Positions 36,980 to 48,137 of a stretch of DNA of 64,000 nt are shown one piece after another. Position numbers and translations under genes: made by a program. Location of the stretch: positions 1,596,501-1,660,500 of the forward strand of contig NZ_CP011387.1 of the NCBI RefSeq assembly GCF_001644565.1, in the 5' to 3' direction. Source of the stretch: Deinococcus puniceus (GTDB taxonomy: Bacteria > Deinococcota > Deinococci > Deinococcales > Deinococcaceae). The first letter of the stretch is position 1; each line of letters opens with the position of its first letter. The notes under the pieces were generated by a model, which was not told the DNA's origin, ran no database searches, and saw only the letters and a program-made list of their open reading frames with translations.

Positions 36980-39031
36980 ATGCAACCAAAAACACGACTG
37001 GCAACACGGTTGGGCGCGGCCCTCCTGCTGAGTTTGCTCCTGCCCGGAGTTGCCGACGCCGCCCCACTCCAACTCTCCCCCGTTCCCGATGCCCGCGCCC
37101 TTGCGCCGCATGGAACGCTGGTGCCTACGCCCAAGCAGGCCAGTTTCCCTGCGGGAACGTTGCCGCTCTCGGGCTTGGGCGTGCGCGTGGTGGGCAATGC
37201 CCCTGAATTGGCTTGGGCCGTGCGTGACCTACGGGCCGAGTGGAAAACGCGGCTGGGCGCAGAGTTGCCAGATTCAGGCAAGGTGCTGGTGACGGTGGGC
37301 ACGGTGGCCGATACGGGCTTGGCGGCCAAAGTGAAGGCGGCGGGCCTGACGGCGGCGGGCGCGGAAGGCTACGCGCTGTGGGTGGAAGCAGGCGGCGCGT
37401 ATGTGGTCGGCGCAGACGCACGCGGGGCGTATCTGGGGGCGCAAACGCTCCGGCAACTGCTCACGGCAGACGGCCTCAAGTTTGCCCGCATCAGCGACGC
37501 GCCCGCTCTGTCTCAGCGCATTGCCATGATTTACCTCGATCAGTACAGCGCCGCCATCAACAACAAACTGATTCCTATGCTAGCCGCGCTGAAATACAAC
37601 CGCGTGCTGGTCATGAGCAATTACGTGCAGTGGGACACGGCCAAATCGGGCGGCTTCGCTCATCCCGGCGGGGCCAGCAAGGCAGAGGCGGTGCGGGTGG
37701 CGGCGTTGGCCCGCTCCTACGGCCTTGAACCCATTCCGCTGTTAGAAACGCTGGGGCACGTGGGCTGGATGTTCTACGGCGGCAAAAACATGGACTTGCG
37801 CCAAGACACCGAAAGCCAGAATCCTTGGGCCTACGACACCCTGAATCCGGCCACCTATTCGCGGGTCATCCTGCCGATTTTGAAGGAAGCGGTGGAAGTG
37901 TTTCAGCCCAAGGTCATTCATATCGGGCACGACGAGGTGAGGAACCGTGACCGCTTTCCGGCCCGCGAAAACGGCAAGGCAGTGGGCTTCGAGAAACTGT
38001 TTGTAGACGACGTAGTGAAGCTACACGGCTTTCTGAAAGAGCAGAGTGTGGGCACGATGATGTGGCACGACACCGCGTTTGCCGACTCCGTGATTGCCAC
38101 GCTGCCCGCGCAGTTGCCCAAAGATATTCAGGTGGCCTACTGGAACTACGCTCCCGGCAACAGCTTTGGCCTGCTGGAACGCATCAAGGCGCTGGGATTT
38201 CCGGTGCTGGGCGCGTCTTGGGCCGAGGTAGGCAACGCGGAAGGCTACGCCAAAGTGGCCGCGCTGGTGGGCGCGTCCGGCATGATCCAGACGCGCTGGA
38301 CAGGCTATTTTGGCAACCCCAGCATCTGGGACGGGGCGGCAGATCAGGGCGTGCCGTTCGTGCGGGCGGCCAACGCCTTCTGGAACCCGGCGGCGGGGAG
38401 CGTGCCCAACGCTGAGGGCATTTACCGCGCCACCTACCAACCAGAAGCATACCGGGCCACATCGGGCATGGTGGTGAATCTGGCCCCGCTGGTCACGCGT
38501 TCGCTGACTGACGACGATGAAAAAGGCTGGATTTTGAAGGGTGCGGACATAGATTTGCGGAATCTAAAAACAGGTGTCAACCGCTTCGGCGCATACAAAT
38601 TCGACGTGTCTGGTGCGGTGATGCTGAAAGGTTCTCGGCCCGCCGCCAAAGACTTGCCCGAACGGGTGACGCTGGAACTGGGGCGCAAGGCCACGTCCAT
38701 TGCCTTCCTGCACACGACTGGCTGGCCCGCCGCCACCGCCCGCGAGGTCATCGGGCGCTACGAGGTGCGTTACGCCGATGGCAGCCTGATCAATCAGCCA
38801 TTGGAATACGGGCGGCACATCCGGGCTTGGACAGACACGCTGACTACCTCCATGATTCCGGCCCCGGCGTGGGCGGGTCAGACCAAAGACGGTCTAGAGG
38901 TCGCTGTGCCCGTGCTGGACTGGGTGAACCCCAAGCCCGACAAGGTGATTTCTTCGGTGACGGTGGTGAGTGAGGGCAAAAACGCCAACCTGACGCTGAT
39001 CGGGCTGACGTTGATCGGGGAAGGGAAATAA
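36980..39031 (+). CDS. Glycoside hydrolase family 20 beta-N-acetylhexosaminidase
   Basis: 683 residues. Signal peptide ends PGVADA. An N-terminal non-catalytic GH20 domain (VPTPKQASFPAGTLPLSGLG, GAEGYALWVEAGGAYVVGAD, GAYLGAQTLRQLL) leads to the barrel (MIYLDQYSAAINNKLIPMLA). The catalytic pair is in VIHIGHDEVRNRD (HxGxDE variant HIGHDE, Asp-Glu). The family's usual HIGGDE is altered at one Gly to His. The final ~100 residues look like a beta-sandwich accessory domain. Such enzymes trim terminal GlcNAc/GalNAc from glycans outside the cell or in the periplasm. AAAGGTG before the ATG supports the start. Fits the amino-sugar theme of nanE and the binding protein. Confidence 0.88.
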   Translation: MQPKTRLATRLGAALLLSLLLPGVADAAPLQLSPVPDARALAPHGTLVPTPKQASFPAGTLPLSGLGVRVVGNAPELAWAVRDLRAEWKTRLGAELPDSGKVLVTVGTVADTGLAAKVKAAGLTAAGAEGYALWVEAGGAYVVGADARGAYLGAQTLRQLLTADGLKFARISDAPALSQRIAMIYLDQYSAAINNKLIPMLAALKYNRVLVMSNYVQWDTAKSGGFAHPGGASKAEAVRVAALARSYGLEPIPLLETLGHVGWMFYGGKNMDLRQDTESQNPWAYDTLNPATYSRVILPILKEAVEVFQPKVIHIGHDEVRNRDRFPARENGKAVGFEKLFVDDVVKLHGFLKEQSVGTMMWHDTAFADSVIATLPAQLPKDIQVAYWNYAPGNSFGLLERIKALGFPVLGASWAEVGNAEGYAKVAALVGASGMIQTRWTGYFGNPSIWDGAADQGVPFVRAANAFWNPAAGSVPNAEGIYRATYQPEAYRATSGMVVNLAPLVTRSLTDDDEKGWILKGADIDLRNLKTGVNRFGAYKFDVSGAVMLKGSRPAAKDLPERVTLELGRKATSIAFLHTTGWPAATAREVIGRYEVRYADGSLINQPLEYGRHIRAWTDTLTTSMIPAPAWAGQTKDGLEVAVPVLDWVNPKPDKVISSVTVVSEGKNANLTLIGLTLIGEGK

Positions 39032-39047
39032 TCTGACCCTCAAGCTG

Positions 39048-39854
39048 ATGGCCGACTACCACTGTTTTCCGCTGTGGGAGACAGGTGGAGACAACCTAGA
39101 CCCGGCCACACTGGGCTTGCCGAACACACTGACAGCGCGGCTAGAAGCGTGGGCCGACGCCTTCGATTCCACGCTGAATATGAGTGACCCTATGTCACCC
39201 CTACCGATGCGGGCCAACTTTTTGGGGGCGGGCGAGAACGAAGACGCCGCCTTCGAGCGCGAGGGCCATGCGCTGTGGTGGGCGTTGCGGGCAGCCTTGC
39301 CGGGGCGCAAGCTGAGCTATTTCAGTACGTTGCTGGGACGCGTGATTGACGCTGGCGACGATGAATTGCTTGATCTGCTGAACGATTCCGGAGCGGTGTC
39401 GGGCGTGCTGTGGCGCTCGGTCTCGGACGGCGTGAAGGGCGTGCGGGGCGTCAATGCCTTCTTCCGAAATAGTGCTGGCCAACTGCTGTTTCCGCGTCGT
39501 GCAGCACACAAAACGCGCTGGCCGGGAGCGCTAGATTTCAGCGTGGGCGGTTACACGCTAGCGGGCGAATCGTTGGACGACTCGTTTGTACGTGAAGCCC
39601 GCGAGGAACTGAATGTGGATGTTGGGGAGTTTGGCTGGCGGGTGATGGCCGATCTTTCGCCGTTTAGCACAGGCATAAGCTGCTTTATGCGGATTTACGA
39701 GGTGAGTATAGACACCCTGCCTCATCTGAATCCCGACGATTTCAGCGGGGCAGAATGGCTGACACCAGAGCAACTGCGGAAGCGAGCGGCCGCAGGCGAA
39801 AAACTCAAGCCCGATCTCCCGAATGTCATCGACCTTGTGTATGCCAAGCAGTAA
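39048..39854 (+). CDS. Nudix hydrolase with an unassigned N-terminal domain
   Basis: 268 residues. The C-terminal half carries a Nudix box, GYTLAGESLDDSFVREAREE followed by LNV: GX5EX7REUXEE is intact, with Asn at the usual last glycine. The segment DFSVGGY before it and EWLTPEQLRKRAAAGEKLKP after it recall the isopentenyl-diphosphate isomerase-like branch that also hydrolyses nucleotide derivatives. The first ~130 residues (MADYHCFPLWETGGDNLDPA, MSPLPMRANFLGAGENEDAA, YFSTLLGRVIDAGDDELLDL) match nothing I know and appear as a fused, acidic domain. It lies 16 bases after GH20, so it may be in the same transcript. Confidence 0.82.
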   Translation: MADYHCFPLWETGGDNLDPATLGLPNTLTARLEAWADAFDSTLNMSDPMSPLPMRANFLGAGENEDAAFEREGHALWWALRAALPGRKLSYFSTLLGRVIDAGDDELLDLLNDSGAVSGVLWRSVSDGVKGVRGVNAFFRNSAGQLLFPRRAAHKTRWPGALDFSVGGYTLAGESLDDSFVREAREELNVDVGEFGWRVMADLSPFSTGISCFMRIYEVSIDTLPHLNPDDFSGAEWLTPEQLRKRAAAGEKLKPDLPNVIDLVYAKQ

Positions 39855-39913
39855 CAGGGTTTAGCTATACGTTTGTAAATACTCGGAACATTCGGCGCGG
39901 CGTTTTGTGCTGA

Positions 39914-40984
<1,071 letters not shown>

Positions 40985-41002
40985 CCGGAGAGTGCAGGGA
41001 GG

Positions 41003-41041
41003 GCGGGGGCAGCTTGAGCTGAAATGAATGCCCCCGCGTTT
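41003..41041 (+). terminator. Intrinsic terminator after lysY
   Basis: GCGGGGGCA and TGCCCCCGC form a 9-bp perfect stem with an inner AGCTTGAGCT pairing, followed by GTTTT. Confidence 0.75.
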
Positions 41042-41080
41042 TGCCTGTGCCACCAGCCATAGCCTCCGTTCTACAATCCC

Positions 41081-41554
41081 TTACCCCGGCCCCGGCGAAC
41101 GCACGATGCTCAGCATGTAGCGGCCTAGCGCGTGAATGGCCGCGTAAAACGTATCGAACTCGATGGGTTTGACGACGTAACTGGCCGCGTGCGCCTGATA
41201 AGACCGCAAGATGTCTTCATCAGCGGCGCTGGTGGTCAGCATGATGGTGGGAATGGTCATCAGATTGGGATCGTGTTTGATCACCGACAGGACTTCCAGA
41301 CCGTTCATACGCGGCATGTTGATGTCCAGCAAAATAACGTCTGGACGCGGCGCGAGGCGGTATGGCCCCTGACGGCGCAGGAACTCGAGGGCCTCTACGC
41401 CGTCGCGGGTGACATGCAAGTTGTTGGTGACGCCCGCCTCGGCGAAAGCTTCCTGAGTCAGGATAATGTCCGGTTCACTGTCTTCTACCAGCAAAATTTC
41501 TATGGGGGTGCTGGGCTGGGACGCGGGGAGTCTGGGATCGAGCTGGGGGGTCAT
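41081..41554 (-). CDS. Stand-alone response-regulator receiver protein (Rcp1-like)
   Basis: 157 residues, a single REC domain and no output domain. EILLVEDSEPDIILTQEAF holds the acidic pair, VILLDINMPRMNG the phosphorylated Asp (~residue 78), TSA the conserved Thr/Ser and VVKPIEFDTF the Lys. The sequence is of the Rcp1 type, which usually receives phosphate from a bacteriophytochrome; no histidine kinase or phytochrome gene is in the window. AGGAG at seven bases before the ATG supports the start. The C-terminal end (LSIVRSPGPG) is short. Confidence 0.88.
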   Translation of the reverse strand: MTPQLDPRLPASQPSTPIEILLVEDSEPDIILTQEAFAEAGVTNNLHVTRDGVEALEFLRRQGPYRLAPRPDVILLDINMPRMNGLEVLSVIKHDPNLMTIPTIMLTTSAADEDILRSYQAHAASYVVKPIEFDTFYAAIHALGRYMLSIVRSPGPG

Positions 41555-41734
41555 TGGGGCTACTCCTGCCTACAGGTGGTCAGAGGTTCTGACCGAAAGT
41601 TCTTCCTGATCTTCAGTGTCTCAAAGGGTTCTGGGTACCGCATGACGGCGGCTTTACCGTCTAGAAAGCTGGCCTTAGCAGACTCTTATTGCCGCGCTTG
41701 GGTGATGTTTATCTTCTCGCCCAGCCAGAGGCGC

Positions 41735-41740
41735 TAGCCT
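41735..41740 (+). promoter_or_regulatory. Leaderless-type -10 box
   Basis: TAGCCT, six bases before the ATG at 41747. Confidence 0.55.
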
Positions 41741-41746
41741 GGGGGC

Positions 41747-42205
41747 ATGAACCTGTTGCAAGCCTCGCTGGGTGGCAGCGCCGCCTTCCGGGAGCCGGAA
41801 TACATCCTGAAGGAACTGACGTTCGAGGGGGCGACCAAGCTTGTGCCGGGACTGCCCTACACCATCTCAGATGTGCTGCACCACCTGAATGTGACCATGC
41901 GGGCCAGCCTGGATCTGGCGTCGGGGCGGGCTACAGGTTGGCCAGAAGGGTTGGAAGTGTGGCCCGGCACGCCGCCTACCGCCGAACAACTGGCGCAGAC
42001 TCGGCTGGAAATCGCTTTGGCACTGGCCGAAGCCGTGATGCTGGCCGAAGACCCGTCGGAGCGGGCACGGGACATTCTGACCGATCTGGCCGTTCATAAC
42101 GCCTATCACTGGGGGCAGGTGGCCCTGATACGGCGCTTGCACGGCGACTGGAGCGGCGAAGATCCGGTCTTCGGTGGGGGAATCGGCAGGGAAACAGACG
42201 CATGA
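41747..42205 (+). CDS. DinB-family four-helix protein
   Basis: 152 residues. The four-helix DinB pattern is present with metal-site histidines in YTISDVLHHLNVTMRASLDL (first His) and LAVHNAYHWGQVALIRRLHG (second and third). Deinococcus genomes carry many DinB paralogues, some radiation-induced; several homologues act as thiol-dependent enzymes (bacillithiol transferase type). This copy's function is unknown. TAGCCT six bases upstream of the ATG suggests leaderless transcription. Its stop overlaps the YjjX-like start (ATGA), so the two share a transcript. Confidence 0.85.
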   Translation: MNLLQASLGGSAAFREPEYILKELTFEGATKLVPGLPYTISDVLHHLNVTMRASLDLASGRATGWPEGLEVWPGTPPTAEQLAQTRLEIALALAEAVMLAEDPSERARDILTDLAVHNAYHWGQVALIRRLHGDWSGEDPVFGGGIGRETDA

Positions 42206-42774
42206 GACTGGTCATCGTGGGCAGCCAAAATCCGGCCAAAGTCCGGCCCGTGCAAGATGTGTTTGGGCAACTGCAACCGCAAGCCGTGGTGGTAGGCCGC
42301 GACGTTCCCAGCGGCGTGCCCGATCAACCTTTGGGCGAGGAAGAAACGCGGTGGGGAGCGGTGAACCGGGCGTGGGCGGCACTAAAACTGGCCGAAGCCG
42401 AGCAAAGCGCCGACGCTTGGGGAATCGGGCTGGAGGGCGGCGTGCGACTAAACGCCGACGGCAACGGCTGGCTGTTTGGCATGGTGGCGGTGGCCCACAG
42501 CGGCAAGCTGGAAACCGTGCGAACGGCGGAGATGCGCCTGCCGCCCCCGGTATTGGCTCGCGTGCAAGGGGGCGAGGAGCTGGGCAGCGTCATGGATGAC
42601 CTGCTGGGTACCGTGGACGTGAAGCGCGGTGTGGGCAGCGTGGGCGTGCTGACGGGTGGGCTGGCAGACCGGGCCGACGTCTGGCGAATGGGGCTGGCTC
42701 TGGCCCTAGCCCCGTTTCTGAACGCAGAGTTATACGGTTCGGAACAGCAGACTCGGCCCCTCTCCATGCTTTAG
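42202..42774 (+). CDS. Inosine/xanthosine triphosphatase (YjjX/DUF84 family)
   Basis: 190 residues. VIVGSQNPAKVRPVQDVFGQ, VPSGVPDQPLGEEETRWGAV, WGIGLEGGVRLN and DLLGTVDVKRGVGSVGVLTG are conserved in the YjjX/ITPase-like DUF84 group, which hydrolyses non-canonical purine triphosphates such as ITP or XTP and thereby protects nucleic acids. The metal-binding Glu and the phosphate loop are in place. It is co-translated with the DinB gene and sits close to a GNAT gene with its own promoter. Confidence 0.88.
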   Translation: MRLVIVGSQNPAKVRPVQDVFGQLQPQAVVVGRDVPSGVPDQPLGEEETRWGAVNRAWAALKLAEAEQSADAWGIGLEGGVRLNADGNGWLFGMVAVAHSGKLETVRTAEMRLPPPVLARVQGGEELGSVMDDLLGTVDVKRGVGSVGVLTGGLADRADVWRMGLALALAPFLNAELYGSEQQTRPLSML

Positions 42775-42777
42775 GCT
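42772..42777 (+). promoter_or_regulatory. Leaderless-type -10 box
   Basis: TAGGCT, five bases before the ATG at 42783; it includes the TAG stop of the preceding gene. Confidence 0.5.
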
Positions 42778-42782
42778 CTGGC

Positions 42783-43109
42783 ATGACCGCCAACGAACCT
42801 GCGCCGTCCACCGAAGTCCACAACAACGAAGCCGAGCGGCGCTATGAACTGAAATTGGCGGGCCGCGTCGTGGGTGTGGCCGAATACCGCCCCGCCGGGC
42901 CGTCCATTATGCTCACGCACACCGAAATAGAGGAAGGACACGAAGGCCAAGGCCTAGGCAAAATTCTGGTGCGGGCCGCGCTGGACGACGCACGGGCGCG
43001 CAACGTGGACGTGGTGCCGATGTGCCCCTTCGTCGCTGCATTTATCCGCGAGCATGCCGAATATCTGGACTTGGTACAGCCTCAGCAGCGGGGCATGTTT
43101 GGGCTGTAG
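42783..43109 (+). CDS. Small GNAT-like acetyltransferase (YjdJ/Acetyltransf_CG type)
   Basis: 108 residues. This is the compact GNAT variant with a beta start (RYELKLAGRVVGVAEYRPAG), MLTHTEIEEGHEGQGLGKIL (acetyl-CoA loop EGQGLG) and VVPMCPFVAAFIREHAEY (catalytic-type Cys-Pro in the C-terminal helix). This group is common in bacteria and its substrate is unknown. It follows the YjjX-like gene by 8 bases, with a leaderless box in that gap. Confidence 0.85.
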   Translation: MTANEPAPSTEVHNNEAERRYELKLAGRVVGVAEYRPAGPSIMLTHTEIEEGHEGQGLGKILVRAALDDARARNVDVVPMCPFVAAFIREHAEYLDLVQPQQRGMFGL

Positions 43110-43197
43110 AAAGCGGTGGACTCCCCGCTTAACTGACTGTAGAGTTAAGGTTTAACCTGACTCGCCGCAAACACGACTGTGGGAAAATGAGGGCGTG

Positions 43198-43506
43198 ATG
43201 AACACCCTAGATCTCGCCGTGAGTGTGTTTGTCGGGTGGCAGCTTATCTGGAGCTTGGTGGCCTTTATTGCTATCTGGCACGATAAAAACTTGGCTGCCG
43301 CCCACCGCTGGCGAATCTCGGAAGACCGCCTGCACAGCTACGAATGGTGGGGCGGGTGGCTGGGATCGGGGCTAGCACAGCGGCTCTGGCGGCACAAAAC
43401 GTACAAGGAATCCTACCAGCGGGTGTACAAACGTGCGGCGCTGATGTGGCTGGCCGCCTGCACACTCGTACTTATCGTCTGGATAGTGTCTCGCCTGAAC
43501 GCTTAA
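43198..43506 (+). CDS. DUF1294-family small membrane protein
   Basis: 102 residues with N-terminal and C-terminal membrane spans (LAVSVFVGWQLIWSLVAFIA and LMWLAACTLVLIVWIVS) and a cytoplasmic middle HDKNLAAAHRWRISEDRLHS, then WWGGWLGSGLAQRLWRHKTY, matching DUF1294 (conserved D/K, WRI, GG and RHKT). In some bacteria the domain is fused to cold-shock domains; here it is alone. GAGG five bases before the ATG supports 43198. Function unknown. Confidence 0.82.
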   Translation: MNTLDLAVSVFVGWQLIWSLVAFIAIWHDKNLAAAHRWRISEDRLHSYEWWGGWLGSGLAQRLWRHKTYKESYQRVYKRAALMWLAACTLVLIVWIVSRLNA

Positions 43507-43513
43507 CATGTGC

Positions 43514-43519
43514 TAAGTT
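43514..43519 (+). promoter_or_regulatory. Leaderless-type -10 box
   Basis: TAAGTT, seven bases before the lysZ ATG. Confidence 0.55.
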
Positions 43520-43526
43520 TGCACGC

Positions 43527-44330
43527 ATGATTGTTGTGAAGGTCGGCGGGAGCGCCGGAATAGATTACGACGCCGTATGTGCAGACCTCGCCGCCCGCTG
43601 GAAGACCGGGGAGCGGCTGATTCTGGTGCATGGCGGCAGCGGCGAAACCAACCGGGTGGCCGAAGCCTTGGGCCATCCGCCCAAATTCGTGACCAGCCCC
43701 AGCGGCTACACCTCGCGCTTTACAGACCGCCAAACGCTCGAAATTTTTGAGATGGTGTACTGCGGCAAGATCAATAAAGGCATCGTGGAGCGGCTGCAAC
43801 GTCTCGGCGTGAACGCGGTGGGCCTGAGCGGGCTGGATGGCCGGATTTTTGAGGGACGGCACAAGGACAGCGTGCGGGCCGTGGAAAACGGCAAAGTGAA
43901 GGTGCTGCGGGGGGATCATACCGGAACAGTGGAAAAGGTCAACACGGGCCTGATTGACCTGCTGCTGAACGCGGGCTACCTGCCGGTGCTGACGCCGCCC
44001 GCTGCCAGTTATGAAGGCGTGGCCATTAACGTAGACGGAGACCGCGCCGCCGCCGCCCTTGCCGTAGCCCTGAAAGCCGACGCACTGCTGCTGCTGAGCA
44101 ACGTTCCCGGCCTGCTACGCAACTACCCCGACGAAGCCAGCCTGATCCGGGCCATTCCCGCCGCCGACGTGGAAAGCTACTTGGAGTTCGCCCAAGACCG
44201 CATGAAAAAGAAGGTACTGGGGGCTGCCGAAGCCGTACAGGGCGGAGTAAAGCGCGTAATTTTTGGCGACGCCCGCGCCGGACTGCCGATTACAGCGGCG
44301 CTGGAGGGGGCAGGAACGGTGGTGAGCTGA
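43527..44330 (+). CDS. lysZ: [LysW]-aminoadipate kinase (LysZ; ArgB family)
   Basis: 267 residues. MIVVKVGGSAGIDYDAVCAD and LILVHGGSGETNRVAEALGH are the kinase motifs, and SRFTDRQTLEIFEMVYCGKI, KINKGIVERLQRLGVNAVGL, GLDGRIFEGR, GDHTGTVEKVN and LLLLSNVPGLLRNYPDEASL closely resemble Thermus LysZ. It phosphorylates the carboxylate of LysW-linked aminoadipate; some LysZ enzymes also use glutamate. The ordinary arginine enzyme ArgB is the alternative, but the GETNRVAEALGHPPKF region argues for LysZ. Works just before LysY. TAAGTT seven bases before the ATG marks a leaderless start. Confidence 0.9.
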   Translation: MIVVKVGGSAGIDYDAVCADLAARWKTGERLILVHGGSGETNRVAEALGHPPKFVTSPSGYTSRFTDRQTLEIFEMVYCGKINKGIVERLQRLGVNAVGLSGLDGRIFEGRHKDSVRAVENGKVKVLRGDHTGTVEKVNTGLIDLLLNAGYLPVLTPPAASYEGVAINVDGDRAAAALAVALKADALLLLSNVPGLLRNYPDEASLIRAIPAADVESYLEFAQDRMKKKVLGAAEAVQGGVKRVIFGDARAGLPITAALEGAGTVVS

Positions 44331-44409
44331 GGGCGTCTGAGGGGTTAGGTGAGGGCAATCTCTGCGCCACTCACCCCTACCCCCGCCAACCTGCTATCTT
44401 TCGCGCTCT

Positions 44410-44733
44410 ATGTCGGCCTCTGCCACAGCCCCATCGCACGTGAACCGCGAACCCATCGCTGCCTCTGCCCTGCTGGACTTGTTGGCGGTGCGCGGCGGGC
44501 AGGAATTCCGGGTGGCTGCGTGCGTAGTGCATGGCCGGGGCCGCCGCCAAGAGGTGCGCGAAGTAGGCGAATACCGCTTTACGGTGCGCGGAGACGCGGT
44601 GCAGGCCACTGGGCCAAGTGGACAAACCCGCCAACTTTCGCGGGCGGGGTATCTGGACATCTTCGGCGGCTACACGTTCAGGGGCGCGGAGGCAACGGGA
44701 GAGATGACGGACTTGGGGCCGTTATTCAGCTAG
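44410..44733 (+). CDS. Small protein of unknown function
   Basis: 107 residues without signal peptide or membrane span, rich in Ala, Arg and Gly, beginning MSASATAPSHVNREPIAASA. TATCTT lies nine bases before the ATG. The mid part (QEVREVGEYRFTVRGDAVQA, then SGQTRQLSRAGYLDIFGGYT) looks beta-rich. It is not similar to any family I recognise. It ends only 10 bases before the convergent HtrA stop, and codon use resembles the neighbours, which favours a real gene. Confidence 0.6.
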   Translation: MSASATAPSHVNREPIAASALLDLLAVRGGQEFRVAACVVHGRGRRQEVREVGEYRFTVRGDAVQATGPSGQTRQLSRAGYLDIFGGYTFRGAEATGEMTDLGPLFS

Positions 44734-44743
44734 AGCAGGCTGT

Positions 44744-46009
44744 TTACTCGGTGGTAGGCAGCGTGAAGGGTTGCAATTTTACGGTCACATCCCGTTTGTT
44801 GCCGTCACGCTGCACGGTCAGCTTGATGCTGTCCCCGATGCGTTTGCCCAAGATCAGACGGCGCAAATCTTCGCCTTCAGTGATCGCTTGGCCGTCTATG
44901 GCGGTGATGATGTCTCCGTTTGTAAAGAGGGGTTCTGCAGCTTGTCCGGGAGTGTTCAGGCTCAGGCTGTTGCCCGTTCCGCCCTTCAATCCGGCGGCGG
45001 CAGCGGGACTGTTGGGGTACACCTGCTGAATCAACGCGCCAGCAGCGGGCAACTTGGCCTTTTGACGGTCTTCGTCGCTCAGGGCGCTGAGATCGGTGAA
45101 GCCGACCCCCAGAGAGGGCGTTTGTACCACTTTGCCGCCTGCCGCCTGAAGCTGGGGCAACAACTTGGTCACAGTATTCACCGGAATCGCAAAGCCGACG
45201 CCCGCGCTCTGGCCGATGCCACCCGTCAGGATTTGGGTATTCACGCCGATCAAGTCACCTGCGCTGTTCAGGAGAGGGCCGCCGGAGTTGCCGGGGTTGA
45301 TGGCCGCGTCGGTCTGAATGACCTGCTGATACACCTGCCGGGTGCCCACCGGAGCCGTGCGCTCCAGACTGCTGATAATGCCCTCCGACACGCTAAAATC
45401 CAGCCCGAACGGTGCGCCCATCGCAATGGCTTTCAAGCCTACGTCCAGCTTGGTGCTGTCGCCCAGCGGAATCGGTTGGATGGCTCCGGCGGGCAGCCCC
45501 TCGGCGCGGATAAGGGCCAGATCGAAATCGGGGGCGCGGCCCACCACTTTGGCTTTGTAGGTCTTCTTGGAGCCGTGCAGCCGAATGGTAATTTCGCTGG
45601 CTCCCTCCACAACGTGATTGTTGGTGATGATATCGCCCGCCGCATTCACGAAAAAGCCGCTGCCCGTGCCGGTGCGTGCCTCGCCGCCTTCGGGAATGGG
45701 GAATCCGAACTGGTCTTGCAGGCGGCGGCGCATCTGGGCTTCGGCGCTGTCGTCAGCCCCTTCCGTGACGCCGATGTACACCAGACCGTTCTGGCGCTGC
45801 TTGACCACTTGCACGGTGTTGGCTTCGGCCTCGGTGCGGGCGCGGCCATTGTCGTAGGTGGTGGCAGAAGGAGTGGTCACAGAGGTTTGAACGGTGGTGG
45901 GGCTGTTGGGCGTCACCTGCGCGTTACTGCGTTCATTCAGGCCGTAGCCGACAAACCCGCCCAGCGCAAGGGTTCCGGTGAGGGCCAAGAGGGAAAGGTT
46001 TTTGTTCAT
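44744..46009 (-). CDS. Trypsin-like serine protease with PDZ domain (HtrA/DegP family)
   Basis: 421 residues. One N-terminal hydrophobic segment (LSLLALTGTLALGGFVGYGL) acts as signal or anchor; a Thr/Ser/Asn linker follows. The protease domain has the triad in DIITNNHVVEGASEITIRL (His), APDFDLALIRAEGL (Asp) and INPGNSGGPLLNSAGDLIG (Ser). A C-terminal PDZ domain begins near LGVGFTDLSALSDEDRQKAK and includes NSPAAAAGLKGG. It should degrade or refold damaged envelope proteins. The start at 46009 avoids an in-frame extension lacking signal features. Divergent from the peptide ABC operon across about 235 bp. Confidence 0.92.
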   Translation of the reverse strand: MNKNLSLLALTGTLALGGFVGYGLNERSNAQVTPNSPTTVQTSVTTPSATTYDNGRARTEAEANTVQVVKQRQNGLVYIGVTEGADDSAEAQMRRRLQDQFGFPIPEGGEARTGTGSGFFVNAAGDIITNNHVVEGASEITIRLHGSKKTYKAKVVGRAPDFDLALIRAEGLPAGAIQPIPLGDSTKLDVGLKAIAMGAPFGLDFSVSEGIISSLERTAPVGTRQVYQQVIQTDAAINPGNSGGPLLNSAGDLIGVNTQILTGGIGQSAGVGFAIPVNTVTKLLPQLQAAGGKVVQTPSLGVGFTDLSALSDEDRQKAKLPAAGALIQQVYPNSPAAAAGLKGGTGNSLSLNTPGQAAEPLFTNGDIITAIDGQAITEGEDLRRLILGKRIGDSIKLTVQRDGNKRDVTVKLQPFTLPTTE

Positions 46010-46125
46010 GGCCAAAGCATGCCCCAGAGCGGTTATATGACGGTTAAAAAGAACTGGCCGGGCCTTTACGTGTGTCGGTGCCCCACCCATGACAGGCGGT
46101 CAATTGTCAACCGGAATCTGTTGGC

Positions 46126-46154
46126 TTGACACCCTCTGTCTGCACCCCTACCCT
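46126..46154 (+). promoter_or_regulatory. Sigma-70-type promoter of the oligopeptide ABC operon
   Basis: TTGACA, a 17-base spacer and TACCCT. Predicted start near 46161, leaving an 85-base leader before the substrate-binding protein. Confidence 0.7.
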
Positions 46155-46245
46155 AAGCGCACGCTTGACACGTTTTATCCGCCATTCATGATCGGACGCC
46201 CTCCTCAGGGGGCGGCGAACGTGTGGCGGGATGTTTGGAGGTTTC

Positions 46246-47838
<1,593 letters not shown>

Positions 47839-47842
47839 GTTT

Positions 47843-47884
47843 GTTCCGCTGGGGCACGCTTGTTGTGTGCTAGCGGAGTGGAAC
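47843..47884 (+). terminator. Hairpin downstream of the peptide-binding protein gene
   Basis: GTTCCGCT pairs with AGCGG and GGAAC (one bulge), with inner GCAC/GTGC pairing. It starts 5 bases after the stop codon and may protect the 3' end of the binding-protein message. Confidence 0.4.
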
Positions 47885-47939
47885 GAGTGGGCGGGCTTCT
47901 GTTCTAGAGGCCGCACACCACGTCCGGACAAGGTTGATG

Positions 47940-47978
47940 GGGGTGGGGCTGGCCTGTACTGGCCGACCCTGCCCCTTT
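47940..47978 (+). terminator. Terminator-like hairpin inside the ABC operon
   Basis: A 15-base arm GGGGTGGGGCTGGCC pairs with GGCCGACCCTGCCCC (two G-T pairs, one mismatch) and TTT follows. It could partly stop transcription before the permease genes. The remainder of the 299-bp gap shows no gene. Confidence 0.45.
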
Positions 47979-48137
47979 GCTGTGGCCCACCGCTGCTGGC
48001 CGCGTTGATCCGAGTTCAGCGCCGGGCGGGTAAACTGGCGCTAGCCCCAATCTGGCACTCCCGTCACTTTTTTTCCGCGTTCGATTTTTGCCGTTTCCAG
48101 AGTTTAGGAATTTCTATGTTCAGAAGGGGGCTTTTCC

